Positions 52,114 through 59,580 of a stretch of 64,000 nt of DNA are shown piece by piece; the first letter of the stretch is position 1, and every line of letters starts with the position of its first letter. Under the pieces are notes generated by a model. It was not told where the DNA came from. It worked only from the letters and a program-made list of their open reading frames with translations, and ran no database searches. Origin of the DNA: Pseudomonas sp. GM50 (GTDB taxonomy: Bacteria > Pseudomonadota > Gammaproteobacteria > Pseudomonadales > Pseudomonadaceae); assembly GCF_000282375.1 (NCBI RefSeq), contig NZ_AKJK01000084.1, positions 32,163 to 96,162 of the forward strand, in the 5' to 3' direction. A program made the position numbers and the translations under genes.

Positions 52114-53163
52114 TCATTGCAGGTATCGATGAATGGCGTGTGCTACGACATCACTGCCAAGGTCGGTAAAGTGCGCACGATCAACGTACAACCATTCATC
52201 GGCCGGACGTTCTCTAAAATCATCGATCAGACTGGCAAATCGAATACCCAAGTCATGACAACTATTGGCCAAACTATCAGCGTAATATTCCGCGACAGCA
52301 GGCGCGGATATATCGCCATACAAATGCTGCCAAGTACCAAACCGGGAAATCCGATCAAGCTCATCGAACAATTTCTGCTCTTCGGCGCACGGCGTTCTTA
52401 CCCAAGTCGCCAAGGGCTGGAGAACGAACGTAAGTTCCGCCCCCAAAGATTCCGCGAGTCGTTTCCAAGTAGTCAGACAATTCATGGTGTCTTTTAGAGC
52501 GCGCACCAGAGTTTGCGAAATCGGCGGCACCTCGGTCGTTTCGGCTGGCCACTTTGGAAGTTTGCCAGGCGGCAGTTCTGCGCCATTCTCCTCAGCAATT
52601 TCATCAAACTTTTCGTAGTAGTCACCGCAGAAGTAGAACGGCGGCAGATCACCTCGAATGAACTCAGGAAGACGCGCCATGACCAGAGTGTTGAAGCCAC
52701 CCATGATCACGATGCGTCGCACTTTGGGCAGTCGATGGGCATGCAGCACGAACAGCATCAATTCCTGGGTCGCATTAAAGGTATGACCCGCAAAATTCAG
52801 CCATGGCGTATCGTCTGGATCATACGTGGACAGGCGGCTCGCCACCGAGGCGGCATCGCTGGAAGCCCCGTAACCCAAGGCTGACGAAGCCCCGACCAGC
52901 AAATTCACCTCTGACAGCGCGCTGCCCTCGAGGGTGCCGACACTGATCGGCCGGCCTTGCGCATCATGGGCCAGGCGAAATCCGAGCCGATCGGTATTGA
53001 TCGATTCCGAACGGTAGTCGGCGGCATTGAAACCCATCACATAAGGCAAGTACTGGGAACGACTGCGACTGGCGAATTGATCGTAGGTGAGCATCTGAGG
53101 TGTCAACTTCACACGCTCCAGACTGGGATCATCCAGCGCGATACGCTTGCGTCTTTTAAACAT
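52114..53163 (-). CDS. SGNH/GDSL-type hydrolase, first gene of the biosynthetic operon
   Basis: 349 residues from the ATG at 53163; a TTG at 53169 has better spacing to AAGGAG and may be the true start. Block I with the nucleophile is VGASSALGYGASSD (serines near 93), the block II Gly is in NFAGHTFNA, block III is MGGFN with the oxyanion Asn, and block V is VDRAHFTDLG with Asp and His. The INTDRLGFR segment before block I is common in such SGNH proteins. No signal peptide is seen, so it is cytosolic. It may cleave an ester, carbamoyl or acyl group in the pathway, or act as a transferase. Confidence 0.82.
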   Translation of the reverse strand: MFKRRKRIALDDPSLERVKLTPQMLTYDQFASRSRSQYLPYVMGFNAADYRSESINTDRLGFRLAHDAQGRPISVGTLEGSALSEVNLLVGASSALGYGASSDAASVASRLSTYDPDDTPWLNFAGHTFNATQELMLFVLHAHRLPKVRRIVIMGGFNTLVMARLPEFIRGDLPPFYFCGDYYEKFDEIAEENGAELPPGKLPKWPAETTEVPPISQTLVRALKDTMNCLTTWKRLAESLGAELTFVLQPLATWVRTPCAEEQKLFDELDRISRFGTWQHLYGDISAPAVAEYYADSLANSCHDLGIRFASLIDDFRERPADEWLYVDRAHFTDLGSDVVAHAIHRYLQ

Positions 53164-53239
53164 GGCCAAGCCACTCCTTTAGCGAGAATCAGAATTCCAT
53201 TTGATCAGCCGAATTTTTTCGAGGCGAATGACACCACCC

Positions 53240-53260
53240 CTTTCGAATTCTTATCGAAAG
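53240..53260. promoter_or_regulatory. Inverted repeat upstream of the biosynthetic operon
   Basis: CTTTCGA and TCGAAAG are separated by 7 bases, about 80 bases before the SGNH start. It is a candidate regulator-binding or promoter-proximal element. Confidence 0.45.
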
Positions 53261-53304
53261 TGCGAATTTGCCAATATCGACCCATGGCAAGCCAGACACG
53301 ATAA

Positions 53305-53328
53305 GTTTTGGTTATTACTAACCAAAAC
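53305..53328. promoter_or_regulatory. 24-bp palindrome, candidate operator of the biosynthetic operon
   Basis: GTTTTGGTTA and TAACCAAAAC form a perfect 10-bp dyad around 4 bases, about 150 bases before the SGNH start. There is no U-tract, which argues against a terminator. The symmetry suggests a dimeric regulator; no regulator gene sits in the operon. Confidence 0.6.
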
Positions 53329-53442
53329 CATTACATGTATGAAGATCGAAACTAACTAAAATCGTATGCGAGCGATAAAATTCACATCGCGATGAGACGG
53401 GGCGGAAAATTCAGTGATGGCTGTTGCGAGGTGAAATATGAA

Positions 53443-53462
53443 GGTATTGCATACCGCAATAC
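53443..53462. promoter_or_regulatory. Nested inverted repeats in the divergent region
   Basis: GGTAT-tgc-ATACC (53443-53455) overlaps GTATTGC-atacc-GCAATAC (53444-53462). It lies about 75 bases before the 53537 ORF on the plus strand and could control it or the divergent operon. Confidence 0.45.
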
Positions 53463-53536
53463 GGTGACGCGGAGAGCTTCCATGCATTGTATCGTCCCTT
53501 TACCTTTTATACTTTTCAGCCCCTCAGGGAGGAGTC

Positions 53537-53671
53537 ATGCGATCGAGTCTAGACATTGGATCCAGAATGTCAAATGAAAGTACCTGCATTTCTTCCACGG
53601 GGAAAAACATTCATGAAAGGGCGAGCAAATCAAACAAACCCTATGAGTGCCCGGTCACTCATGCCAATTAA
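53537..53671 (+). CDS. Possible 44-residue small protein, divergent from the operon
   Basis: ATG at 53537 with a strong AGGGAGGAG just upstream, then 44 codons to TAA. The peptide is hydrophilic (Ser, Lys, Asn) with two cysteines, one in STCISSTGKN and one in YECPV. No family was recognised and coding bias is weak. The ribosome binding site and position in the regulatory region are the only support. Confidence 0.4.
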   Translation: MRSSLDIGSRMSNESTCISSTGKNIHERASKSNKPYECPVTHAN

Positions 53672-53771
53672 ATGACAGCACTAATATTGACATTGAAATG
53701 GCCCGGACAGACGGACCGGTGTTGCGGCACTTACTGGCGGCACAGTGAATATACTCAGCGGAGGGGGACTC

Positions 53772-54242
53772 ATGCCTCGGAGAGCAATCATGCGCACGGT
53801 TCACATCATCGAAGCCGGGAAAACGCCCGCGCCGGTCAAAGTTGTTGGAGAGACGATCACTATTCTTGCCGGCGGCGATCTGACCAAACCCTTTGAAATG
53901 CACATCCAGGAAGGTGTGCAAGGTGGAGGGCCACCGCTGCACTTTCACCCTTGGGACGAAGCGTTCTATGTCATTGACGGGCAGGTTGAAGTGACTGTCG
54001 AGGGGCAATCCACTACCGTCTCGACCGGCGGCTACGTGCACATCCCCGCCGGGTCGATCCATGCCTACAAGAACATCAGCCCCACCGCGAAAATCATTGG
54101 CGTGGTTTCCGATCCACGCGGCGGTCAGTTCTTTGCAGCGCTGGATCAGCTCAAAGTGCCCGAAGACCTGCCTCGGATACTGAAGATATCTGAAGGCTTC
54201 GGGGTTACGTTTCTGCTACCGAAATCACCAGAACACGCGTAG
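53772..54242 (+). CDS. Cupin domain protein
   Basis: 156 residues from the ATG at 53772, with GGAGGG 6 bases upstream. Cupin motif 1 is GGPPLHFHPWDEAFYVIDGQVEV (His-x-His, Glu), and motif 2 is GGYVHIPAGSIHAYKN. It is a single metal-binding barrel; the reaction is unknown. It is divergent from the biosynthetic operon across a 600-base gap, and no functional link is proven. Confidence 0.88.
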   Translation: MPRRAIMRTVHIIEAGKTPAPVKVVGETITILAGGDLTKPFEMHIQEGVQGGGPPLHFHPWDEAFYVIDGQVEVTVEGQSTTVSTGGYVHIPAGSIHAYKNISPTAKIIGVVSDPRGGQFFAALDQLKVPEDLPRILKISEGFGVTFLLPKSPEHA

Positions 54243-54250
54243 GGGAACGT

Positions 54251-54973
54251 TCAGGCAGCACCACCCTTGGCCTGTTGCTCCAGGTGCAGCTGCAACTCTG
54301 GATCGATCTTCAACGCCGCAGCCAGTTCATCCAGATAGTTGCGTTCGGCGTCCTGCTGATCGTCCACCAACATCACGCTGGCCAGGTACATCTCGGCGGC
54401 CATGCCCGGGTCTTGGGCGGACTGCGCCACATCGGCGGCATCCAGCGGTCGGGCGACTTCGTCATCGAGCCATTGCTGCAGTTGCGGGTCGTCGGTGTGG
54501 CGGCCGATTTCGGTGCTGATCATTTGTTTCTCGGCATCATCGATGCGGCCATCGGCCTTGGCGGCGGCGATCAAGGCACGAAGGATGGCGTGGCTGTGGT
54601 CTTCGATTTCCGGGCCAGACAACAAGTCAACGGTGCGCGGTGCCTGTTGCGGTGCCGAGGCCTGGCTGCGTTGCCAGGCCTGATACGCCTGGAACGCCAT
54701 CATCCCCAAAGAAGCCAATGCCGCGTAGTTGGTGCCGCCCGAGCGCGTTTGCGTCGAACCGCCCATGGGTGATCCGCCACCCAGCAGACCACCGAGCAAT
54801 CCACCCAAGCCTCCGCCGCCCGCACCGGCCCCCCCGCCACGCCCTAACAGACCACCAAGCAACCCGCCAAGATCACCCAAACCTCCTTGAGCTGACGCCG
54901 CGCCGCCACTTTGTTGCGCCTGCGAGCCCCGGCCGGCCCGCAGTAATTGCTCAAGCAAATCGCTGGTGTTCAT
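54251..54973 (-). CDS. DUF533/TerB-like protein with Gly-rich N-terminus
   Basis: 240 residues from the ATG at 54973. The N-terminal third is Gly/Leu-rich low complexity (GLGGLLGGLLG blocks, residues 30-75), then a Gln-rich linker. A helical TerB-like domain occupies about 130-235 (ALIAAAKADGRIDDAEKQMI, MLVDDQQDAERNYLDELAAALKIDPEL). This is the usual DUF533 (YebE-like) form. It may associate with the membrane; its function is unknown. Confidence 0.88.
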   Translation of the reverse strand: MNTSDLLEQLLRAGRGSQAQQSGGAASAQGGLGDLGGLLGGLLGRGGGAGAGGGGLGGLLGGLLGGGSPMGGSTQTRSGGTNYAALASLGMMAFQAYQAWQRSQASAPQQAPRTVDLLSGPEIEDHSHAILRALIAAAKADGRIDDAEKQMISTEIGRHTDDPQLQQWLDDEVARPLDAADVAQSAQDPGMAAEMYLASVMLVDDQQDAERNYLDELAAALKIDPELQLHLEQQAKGGAA

Positions 54974-55146
54974 GACGAGGTCCTCATTAATGGGCAGAAA
55001 CTCAGTCAAGCAACGATAGTCCTCGCCAGACATTCCGCCAACTCCGTCTGGCTGACGTCTTGGGTGTTGCTCTTGCCCTTCACACTCCTGACAGAAACTG
55101 ACACCGCCTCCTTTTATGCTGCGCCCACCTTGAATGGAGCAGCCCT

Positions 55147-55512
55147 ATGATCACTCCCCGTTATATTTTGCTTTTCGTGGAAAACCCCGCCGTGAGTGCA
55201 CGGTTCTATGAGTTTCTGCTGGAGCGCAAGCCCGTGGAAGAGTCGCCAACCTTCGCGCTGTTTGTGCTGGAGGGCGGCTACAAACTGGGGCTCTGGTCAC
55301 GGCATACCGCCGAACCGGCAGCGCAAGCGACGGGCGGCGGGACCGAGCTGGCGTTCCCGGTTGAGTCCGCCGAGCAGGTCGACGCACTGTTTGCCGATTG
55401 GAGCGCGCTCGGGCTGACCATGGCCCAACCGCCGACAGAACTCGACTTCGGTCGCACCTTCGTCGCACTTGACCCGGATAACCATCGGCTGCGCGTGTTC
55501 CACCCCTCATGA
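55147..55512 (+). CDS. VOC family protein (glyoxalase/bleomycin-resistance fold)
   Basis: 121 residues. ITPRYILLFVENPAVSARFYEFLLERKPVEESPTFALFVL and the C-terminal DFGRTFVALDPDNHRLRVFHP match the single-domain VOC proteins. No clear metal triad is fixed by reading alone. Function unknown. A strong terminator follows. Confidence 0.88.
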   Translation: MITPRYILLFVENPAVSARFYEFLLERKPVEESPTFALFVLEGGYKLGLWSRHTAEPAAQATGGGTELAFPVESAEQVDALFADWSALGLTMAQPPTELDFGRTFVALDPDNHRLRVFHPS

Positions 55513-55567
55513 GCTGACGTCCATCCCGGCATCGGACCGGCACAGGCGTACAGTGCTTTAATTCTTG

Positions 55568-55594
55568 CCCCGGATATTTCCGGGGTATTTTTTT
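55568..55594 (+). terminator. Intrinsic terminator with T-tract
   Basis: CCCCGGA and TCCGGGG form a 7-bp stem with a 4-base loop, followed by TATTTTTTT. It is the best classical terminator in the window and ends the VOC transcript. Confidence 0.88.
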
Positions 55595-55730
55595 GCCCGG
55601 CGGCTAAGATTCATAGGTGGTGAACCTTATTCCCGAAAATCCGGTCGATACCTGCAACCCGACCCGGTTTGCCGACGCCCTCAACAAGGGGGTGATAACT
55701 GGCTTGCTTCACTTTCTGGAGAACGCCCCC

Positions 55731-56453
55731 GTGATATCCACTGTACACATTGCCAGGCTCAAAGCATGGGGCGCCCATGGTTTTACCGCCACTGGCGTGG
55801 TCACAGCCTTCCTCGCGACCCTCGCCTTGTTGGAGAACCAGCCCACCAATTGCCTGCTGTGGCTGGGCGTGGCGCTGATCGTCGACGGGCTGGACGGCGC
55901 GTTGGCGCGCAAGGTCAATGTACAGTCGGTGCTACCGAGTTTCGACGGTTCGATCCTCGATCTGGTGATCGACTACCTGACCTACGTGTTTATCCCGGCA
56001 CTGTTCATCTACCGCTACATCCCGTTGCCGGACTACACCCTGCTGCTGACCGTGTCGCTGATTCTGGTGTCGTCGCTGTTTTGCTTCTGCAACGTCAATA
56101 TGAAGAGCAAGGACAACTACTTCCAGGGCTTCCCCGCCGCATGGAACGTGGTTGCGCTGTGCCTGTACATCATCGACCCATCGCCATGGATCACCTTGCT
56201 CACCGTCATTGGCCTGGCGCTGCTGACCGTGACCCGAATGAAATTCCTGCACCCGTTCCGCGTACGCCGGTTCATGCCGATCAACATTGCCGTGACGGCC
56301 GTCTGGCTGCTGTGCAGCTTGTCGCTGGTGGTCAACCACCCGGTCATCAATCCGCTGGTGATGGGCTTGTGGCTGCTGATGTCGGCGTACTTCCTGGGGA
56401 TCTGCTTCTGGCGCACAGCGTTGGAGTGGTTCGACGGCTCGCGGCTCAAATAG
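55731..56453 (+). CDS. pcs: Phosphatidylcholine synthase (CDP-alcohol phosphatidyltransferase family)
   Basis: 240 residues from the GTG at 55731, chosen for GGAG 7 bases upstream and for the remembered family start (ISTVHIARLKAWGAHGFTATG); the frame is open back to 55617. The CDP-alcohol motif is complete in DGLDGALAR, then after an insertion FDGSILDLVID. About eight hydrophobic segments are present, and NVNMKSKDNYFQGFPAAWNVV is a Pcs hallmark. It makes phosphatidylcholine from CDP-diacylglycerol and choline in the inner membrane. Confidence 0.92.
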   Translation: MISTVHIARLKAWGAHGFTATGVVTAFLATLALLENQPTNCLLWLGVALIVDGLDGALARKVNVQSVLPSFDGSILDLVIDYLTYVFIPALFIYRYIPLPDYTLLLTVSLILVSSLFCFCNVNMKSKDNYFQGFPAAWNVVALCLYIIDPSPWITLLTVIGLALLTVTRMKFLHPFRVRRFMPINIAVTAVWLLCSLSLVVNHPVINPLVMGLWLLMSAYFLGICFWRTALEWFDGSRLK

Positions 56454-56464
56454 GCACTGCGATC

Positions 56465-56851
56465 ATGCCGATCCACATCGTGCAACTCGGCTCACCCCGC
56501 ACCGCGAATGAAGGCCTGCGCCTGGGCACGGTACGCCGCCCGCCCCGCGGTGTACCGAAGGCCGAATTTGCCAGCCGGGATTTTTACGACGTGTGGCAGC
56601 CGCTGCTGTCCCCCAGCCCCGAGTTGGTGGCTGAAGCCAAAGCGGCTGAAAATGCCAAAGCCTGGGATGCTTTCAAGCGCAAGTTCAAGGCCGAGATGAA
56701 CCATCCCGCACCCAGTCAGCTGCTCGACCTGCTGGCCGCCCTCTCCCATCAAACGTCTCTGGCCGTGGGGTGTTATTGCGAGGACGAGGCGCACTGCCAC
56801 CGTTCCGTATTACGGGAATTGCTGGAGGCACGGGGCGCGAAGGTTATCTAG
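56465..56851 (+). CDS. DUF488 family protein
   Basis: 128 residues. PIHIVQLGSPRTANEGLRLGTVRRPPRGVPKAEFA and the C-terminal VGCYCEDEAHCHRSVLRELLEARGA are the DUF488 pattern, with conserved Cys and His residues near the end. It begins 11 bases after pcs and may be co-transcribed. Function unknown. Confidence 0.88.
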   Translation: MPIHIVQLGSPRTANEGLRLGTVRRPPRGVPKAEFASRDFYDVWQPLLSPSPELVAEAKAAENAKAWDAFKRKFKAEMNHPAPSQLLDLLAALSHQTSLAVGCYCEDEAHCHRSVLRELLEARGAKVI

Positions 56852-56875
56852 ATAAAGAAAACACCACAAATCCCC

Positions 56876-56966
56876 TGTAGGAGCGAGGCTTGCCCGCGAA
56901 GAGGCCAGCCCATTCAGCATCAATGTTGCCTGACACACCGCCATCGCGAGCAGGCTCGCTCCCACA
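56876..56966. repeat. REPIN-like element
   Basis: The left arm TGTAGGAGCGAGGCTTGCCC and the right arm GAGCAGGCTCGCTCCCACA are imperfectly inverted around CATCAATGTTGCCTGACAC. It is the same family as the elements at 3259 and 63917. Confidence 0.8.
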
Positions 56967-57168
56967 ATTGAACTTCGGTGTGACACCTCTGCACTTGAAT
57001 GCAGCACGAACTTCAGCCCGAAGCTGCCTTGCGGACGAGAGGTTGATCATGGTCAATACTTAGAGGATTGAATGGCTATCGAATGACCACACGTCGGGCG
57101 CACAGACGCTTCCCCATCGCAGCTCCAGGGGGACCGTCATCTGCTCGTTTACCCACGGGAGGTTTGTC

Positions 57169-58095
57169 ATGTCTGGTCAAGCACGTTTCATGCTGGTCGC
57201 CTCGCCCCTGATGGAACACAGCCCCGCCTTCGACCGGGCCGCAGCGCTGGCCAAGGCTGAGGATGCGGCCTTGCACATCGTGGCTTTCGACTATCTGGAG
57301 GGTCTGGCGACCGCCGGCTTGGTCAACGAAAAGGCCCTGGAGCAGATGCGTCTGGGCTATGTCGAGCGCCACCGCCAATGGCTTGAGGAACAGGCCCGGC
57401 CCCTGCGCAAGATCGGTGTGCACGTCACCACGGAGGTGACTTGGGTCGAAAATCCGCTGGAGGAAATCCTGACTCACCTCAAAGAGCAGCCGATGGATGT
57501 GCTGATCAAGGCGCTGGAGCATCAATCACGGCTGTCGCGGCTGGTGTTTACCCCTCTCGACGTGCATTTGCTGCGCGAATGCCCGGTGCCGCTGCACTTC
57601 GTCAGCCATGCCATTCATGCGTTGCCGCGCAAGATTGTCGCCGCGGTCGATCCGTTCCATCGTGACGATCACTACAAAACCTTCAATGACCGGATTCTGC
57701 ACGAAGCGTCAAAACTGGCGAGCGCCTGCAATGCCGAGCTCGACGTGGTCTACGCCTATGACCTTTCGTCCATCAGCTCGGACGAGTTCAGCTTCGAGAA
57801 CGGTTCGGCGTTTTTTGCTTCGGACAAGGCCAAGACCCTGTTCGACTTCCAGGAGGATGCCTTCAACGAATTGGCCGCGCGCAACGGCATCGCGCCGGAG
57901 CAACGGCACATGATCATGGGCAGCCCGACCAAAGTGCTGACCCGCTATGCCGATACCTATGACGTTGATGTGATTGTCATGGGCCGGGTCGGCCATCGCG
58001 GCATGGGCCGGTTGATCGGCAGCACGGTAGAGCATCTGCTGTACAAAATGCCGTGCAGTGTATGGGTGGTCTATACCGAGCGGTTGGATGAGTGA
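57169..58095 (+). CDS. Tandem universal stress protein (UspA) family
   Basis: 308 residues with two Usp domains (about 1-145 and 155-305). The second has the full nucleotide motif: VDVIVMGRVGHRGMGRLIGSTVEHLL (G-x2-G-x9-G-S type). The first is degenerate at that site. It resembles UspE-type proteins linked to stress survival. It stands alone between two REP elements. Confidence 0.9.
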   Translation: MSGQARFMLVASPLMEHSPAFDRAAALAKAEDAALHIVAFDYLEGLATAGLVNEKALEQMRLGYVERHRQWLEEQARPLRKIGVHVTTEVTWVENPLEEILTHLKEQPMDVLIKALEHQSRLSRLVFTPLDVHLLRECPVPLHFVSHAIHALPRKIVAAVDPFHRDDHYKTFNDRILHEASKLASACNAELDVVYAYDLSSISSDEFSFENGSAFFASDKAKTLFDFQEDAFNELAARNGIAPEQRHMIMGSPTKVLTRYADTYDVDVIVMGRVGHRGMGRLIGSTVEHLLYKMPCSVWVVYTERLDE

Positions 58096-58124
58096 GGGGC
58101 GGGCCAGATTTGGCACATCCCCCT

Positions 58125-58250
58125 TGTGGGAGCGAGCTTCTGTGGCGAGGGGGCTTGCCCCCGTTCGGCTGCGAAGCAGTCGCAAAGCTTTTAGGGCCGC
58201 TTCGCGACCCAACGGGGGCAAGCCCCCTCGCCACAGAGCTCGCTCCCACA
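58125..58250. repeat. Large REPIN-like inverted repeat
   Basis: Outer arms are TGTGGGAGCGAGCT and AGCTCGCTCCCACA; inner arms include GGCGAGGGGGCTTGCCCCCG and its complement near 58211-58235. It lies between the convergent Usp and methyltransferase genes. Confidence 0.88.
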
Positions 58251-58269
58251 GGGGATTTGTGTTGTCGTT

Positions 58270-59082
58270 TCAACGCCGTGTAATCACCACCTCCAGGTAT
58301 TCACTGGGCACCACCAGCGACCGTTCCCCCGCTCGGTTCAGGCGATTCAGCAGTTCGGTCAGTTCGTTTTCCAGGGCCGTGCCCTCTTCGGGTGGCAGGG
58401 TCGCAAAGGCCTTGTGAACCGGCCCATACCAGGTACGGAAGGTGTCGATCCAGTGCGCGGCCGAGCGATAGCGGAAGTTGAACAATCGCCGTGTCACCTG
58501 GAGCTGGAAATCGCGCTGGTCGAAGTGCGAGTTCAACCAGGCTTCGGTGCCCCAGTTCGAAGGGGGTTGCGCGCCTGGCGGTGGCGGCATGTGGCGGCCC
58601 AGGGTCTTGAACACCTGGCCGATGTAGCCCTCAGGCGTCCAGTTGGCAAGGCCGATCCGCCCGCCAGGACGGCACACCCGCGCCAGTTCCGCTGCAGCCT
58701 TGGGCTGATCCGGCGTAAACATCACACCAAAGGTCGAAAGCACGGCATCGAAACTGGCGTCCTCGAACGGCAAGTCCTCGGCATCGGCCACCTGAAAAGT
58801 CACGTCCAGGTGTTCCGCCCGTGCGCGGTCTTCGCCGCGTTCAAGCAACTTGGCCACATAGTCAGTGGACGTGACCTTGCAGCCCCGGCGCGCGGCGGCG
58901 AGCGTTGCATTACCGTTGCCGGCGGCGACGTCCAGCACCTGCTCATCACAGAGCAAGTCGCAAGCTTCGGCCAGTTGTTCGCCGACGATTTGTAAGGTGG
59001 TACCGATCACGGCGTAGTCGCCGCTGGCCCACGAGGCCATTTGACGATTTTTCAGGGCAGTGAGGTCAATGGGGGTACTCAT
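58270..59082 (-). CDS. Class I SAM-dependent methyltransferase
   Basis: 270 residues. Motif I is VLDVAAGNGNATLAAARRG (about 45-65), and later motifs are DAEDLPFEDASFDAVLSTFGVMF and CRPGGRIGLANWTPEG. It is of the Methyltransf_11/UbiE-like group. The acceptor is unknown. The next gene upstream on this strand, a DUF4242 gene, lies 37 bases away and may be co-transcribed. Confidence 0.88.
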   Translation of the reverse strand: MSTPIDLTALKNRQMASWASGDYAVIGTTLQIVGEQLAEACDLLCDEQVLDVAAGNGNATLAAARRGCKVTSTDYVAKLLERGEDRARAEHLDVTFQVADAEDLPFEDASFDAVLSTFGVMFTPDQPKAAAELARVCRPGGRIGLANWTPEGYIGQVFKTLGRHMPPPPGAQPPSNWGTEAWLNSHFDQRDFQLQVTRRLFNFRYRSAAHWIDTFRTWYGPVHKAFATLPPEEGTALENELTELLNRLNRAGERSLVVPSEYLEVVITRR

Positions 59083-59119
59083 GGAGTCTGCTCCGTTGCG
59101 GGTTTGAACGCGTCCCGGC

Positions 59120-59392
59120 TCACTCCGCCGTGGTGGGATCGATGATGTTCATGACCTGGGAAACGCTGGTGATGGGAAATTCACCCTTTTGGGCGTGCTC
59201 CCTGATGAGTCCCTCGTTCGGCGCGATGTACACGCAGTAGATCTTGTCGCCAGTGATGTAACTCTCCAGCCACTGCACCTCCGGTCCCATCTCGCGCAAC
59301 ACATCGCAGGATTTTTGCGAGATCGCTTTGAGCTCCTGTTGCGGCAGTCCACCGGCACCCGGAAGCTCGCGTTCAATAATGTATTTAGGCAT
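59120..59392 (-). CDS. DUF4242 family small protein
   Basis: 90 residues. KYIIERELPGAGGLPQQELKAISQKSCDVLREMGPEVQWLESYITGDKIYCVYIAPNE is the DUF4242 pattern (shown here by its short parts: YIIERELPGAG, WLESYITGDK, CVYIAPNE). It has a ferredoxin-like fold; some relatives bind nickel. It is probably co-transcribed with the following methyltransferase gene. Confidence 0.85.
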   Translation of the reverse strand: MPKYIIERELPGAGGLPQQELKAISQKSCDVLREMGPEVQWLESYITGDKIYCVYIAPNEGLIREHAQKGEFPITSVSQVMNIIDPTTAE

Positions 59393-59580
59393 GGCAACTT
59401 CCTTTTCTTGATGGTGATGACAGGGTCGGCAGTGATCCCGTCGTCCACAAACTATCGCTCCCGGATACGCCGGCGTCCTGCCGATCGTCCGGAGAACTCA
59501 CGAAATATGGCATTCTCCGATGCATGGTCGCCTATCTGTAACGCCGCATTAACAGATTGGCTTGCGTCGCCGAAAACGAG

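Noticed and set aside
53305..53328. Terminator interpretation of the 24-bp palindrome
   Set aside because: AT-rich weak stem, no T-tract on either strand, and placement upstream of the operon; an operator is more likely.
53392..53577. 61-codon ORF on the plus strand
   Set aside because: No ribosome binding site and no family pattern; it overlaps the better supported 53537 ORF in another frame.
53697..53747. 16-codon frame before the cupin gene
   Set aside because: No ribosome binding site and too short to support.
55565..56851. 428-codon ORF on the plus strand
   Set aside because: Only its last 128 codons (DUF488) are real; the upstream part is an out-of-frame reading of pcs.
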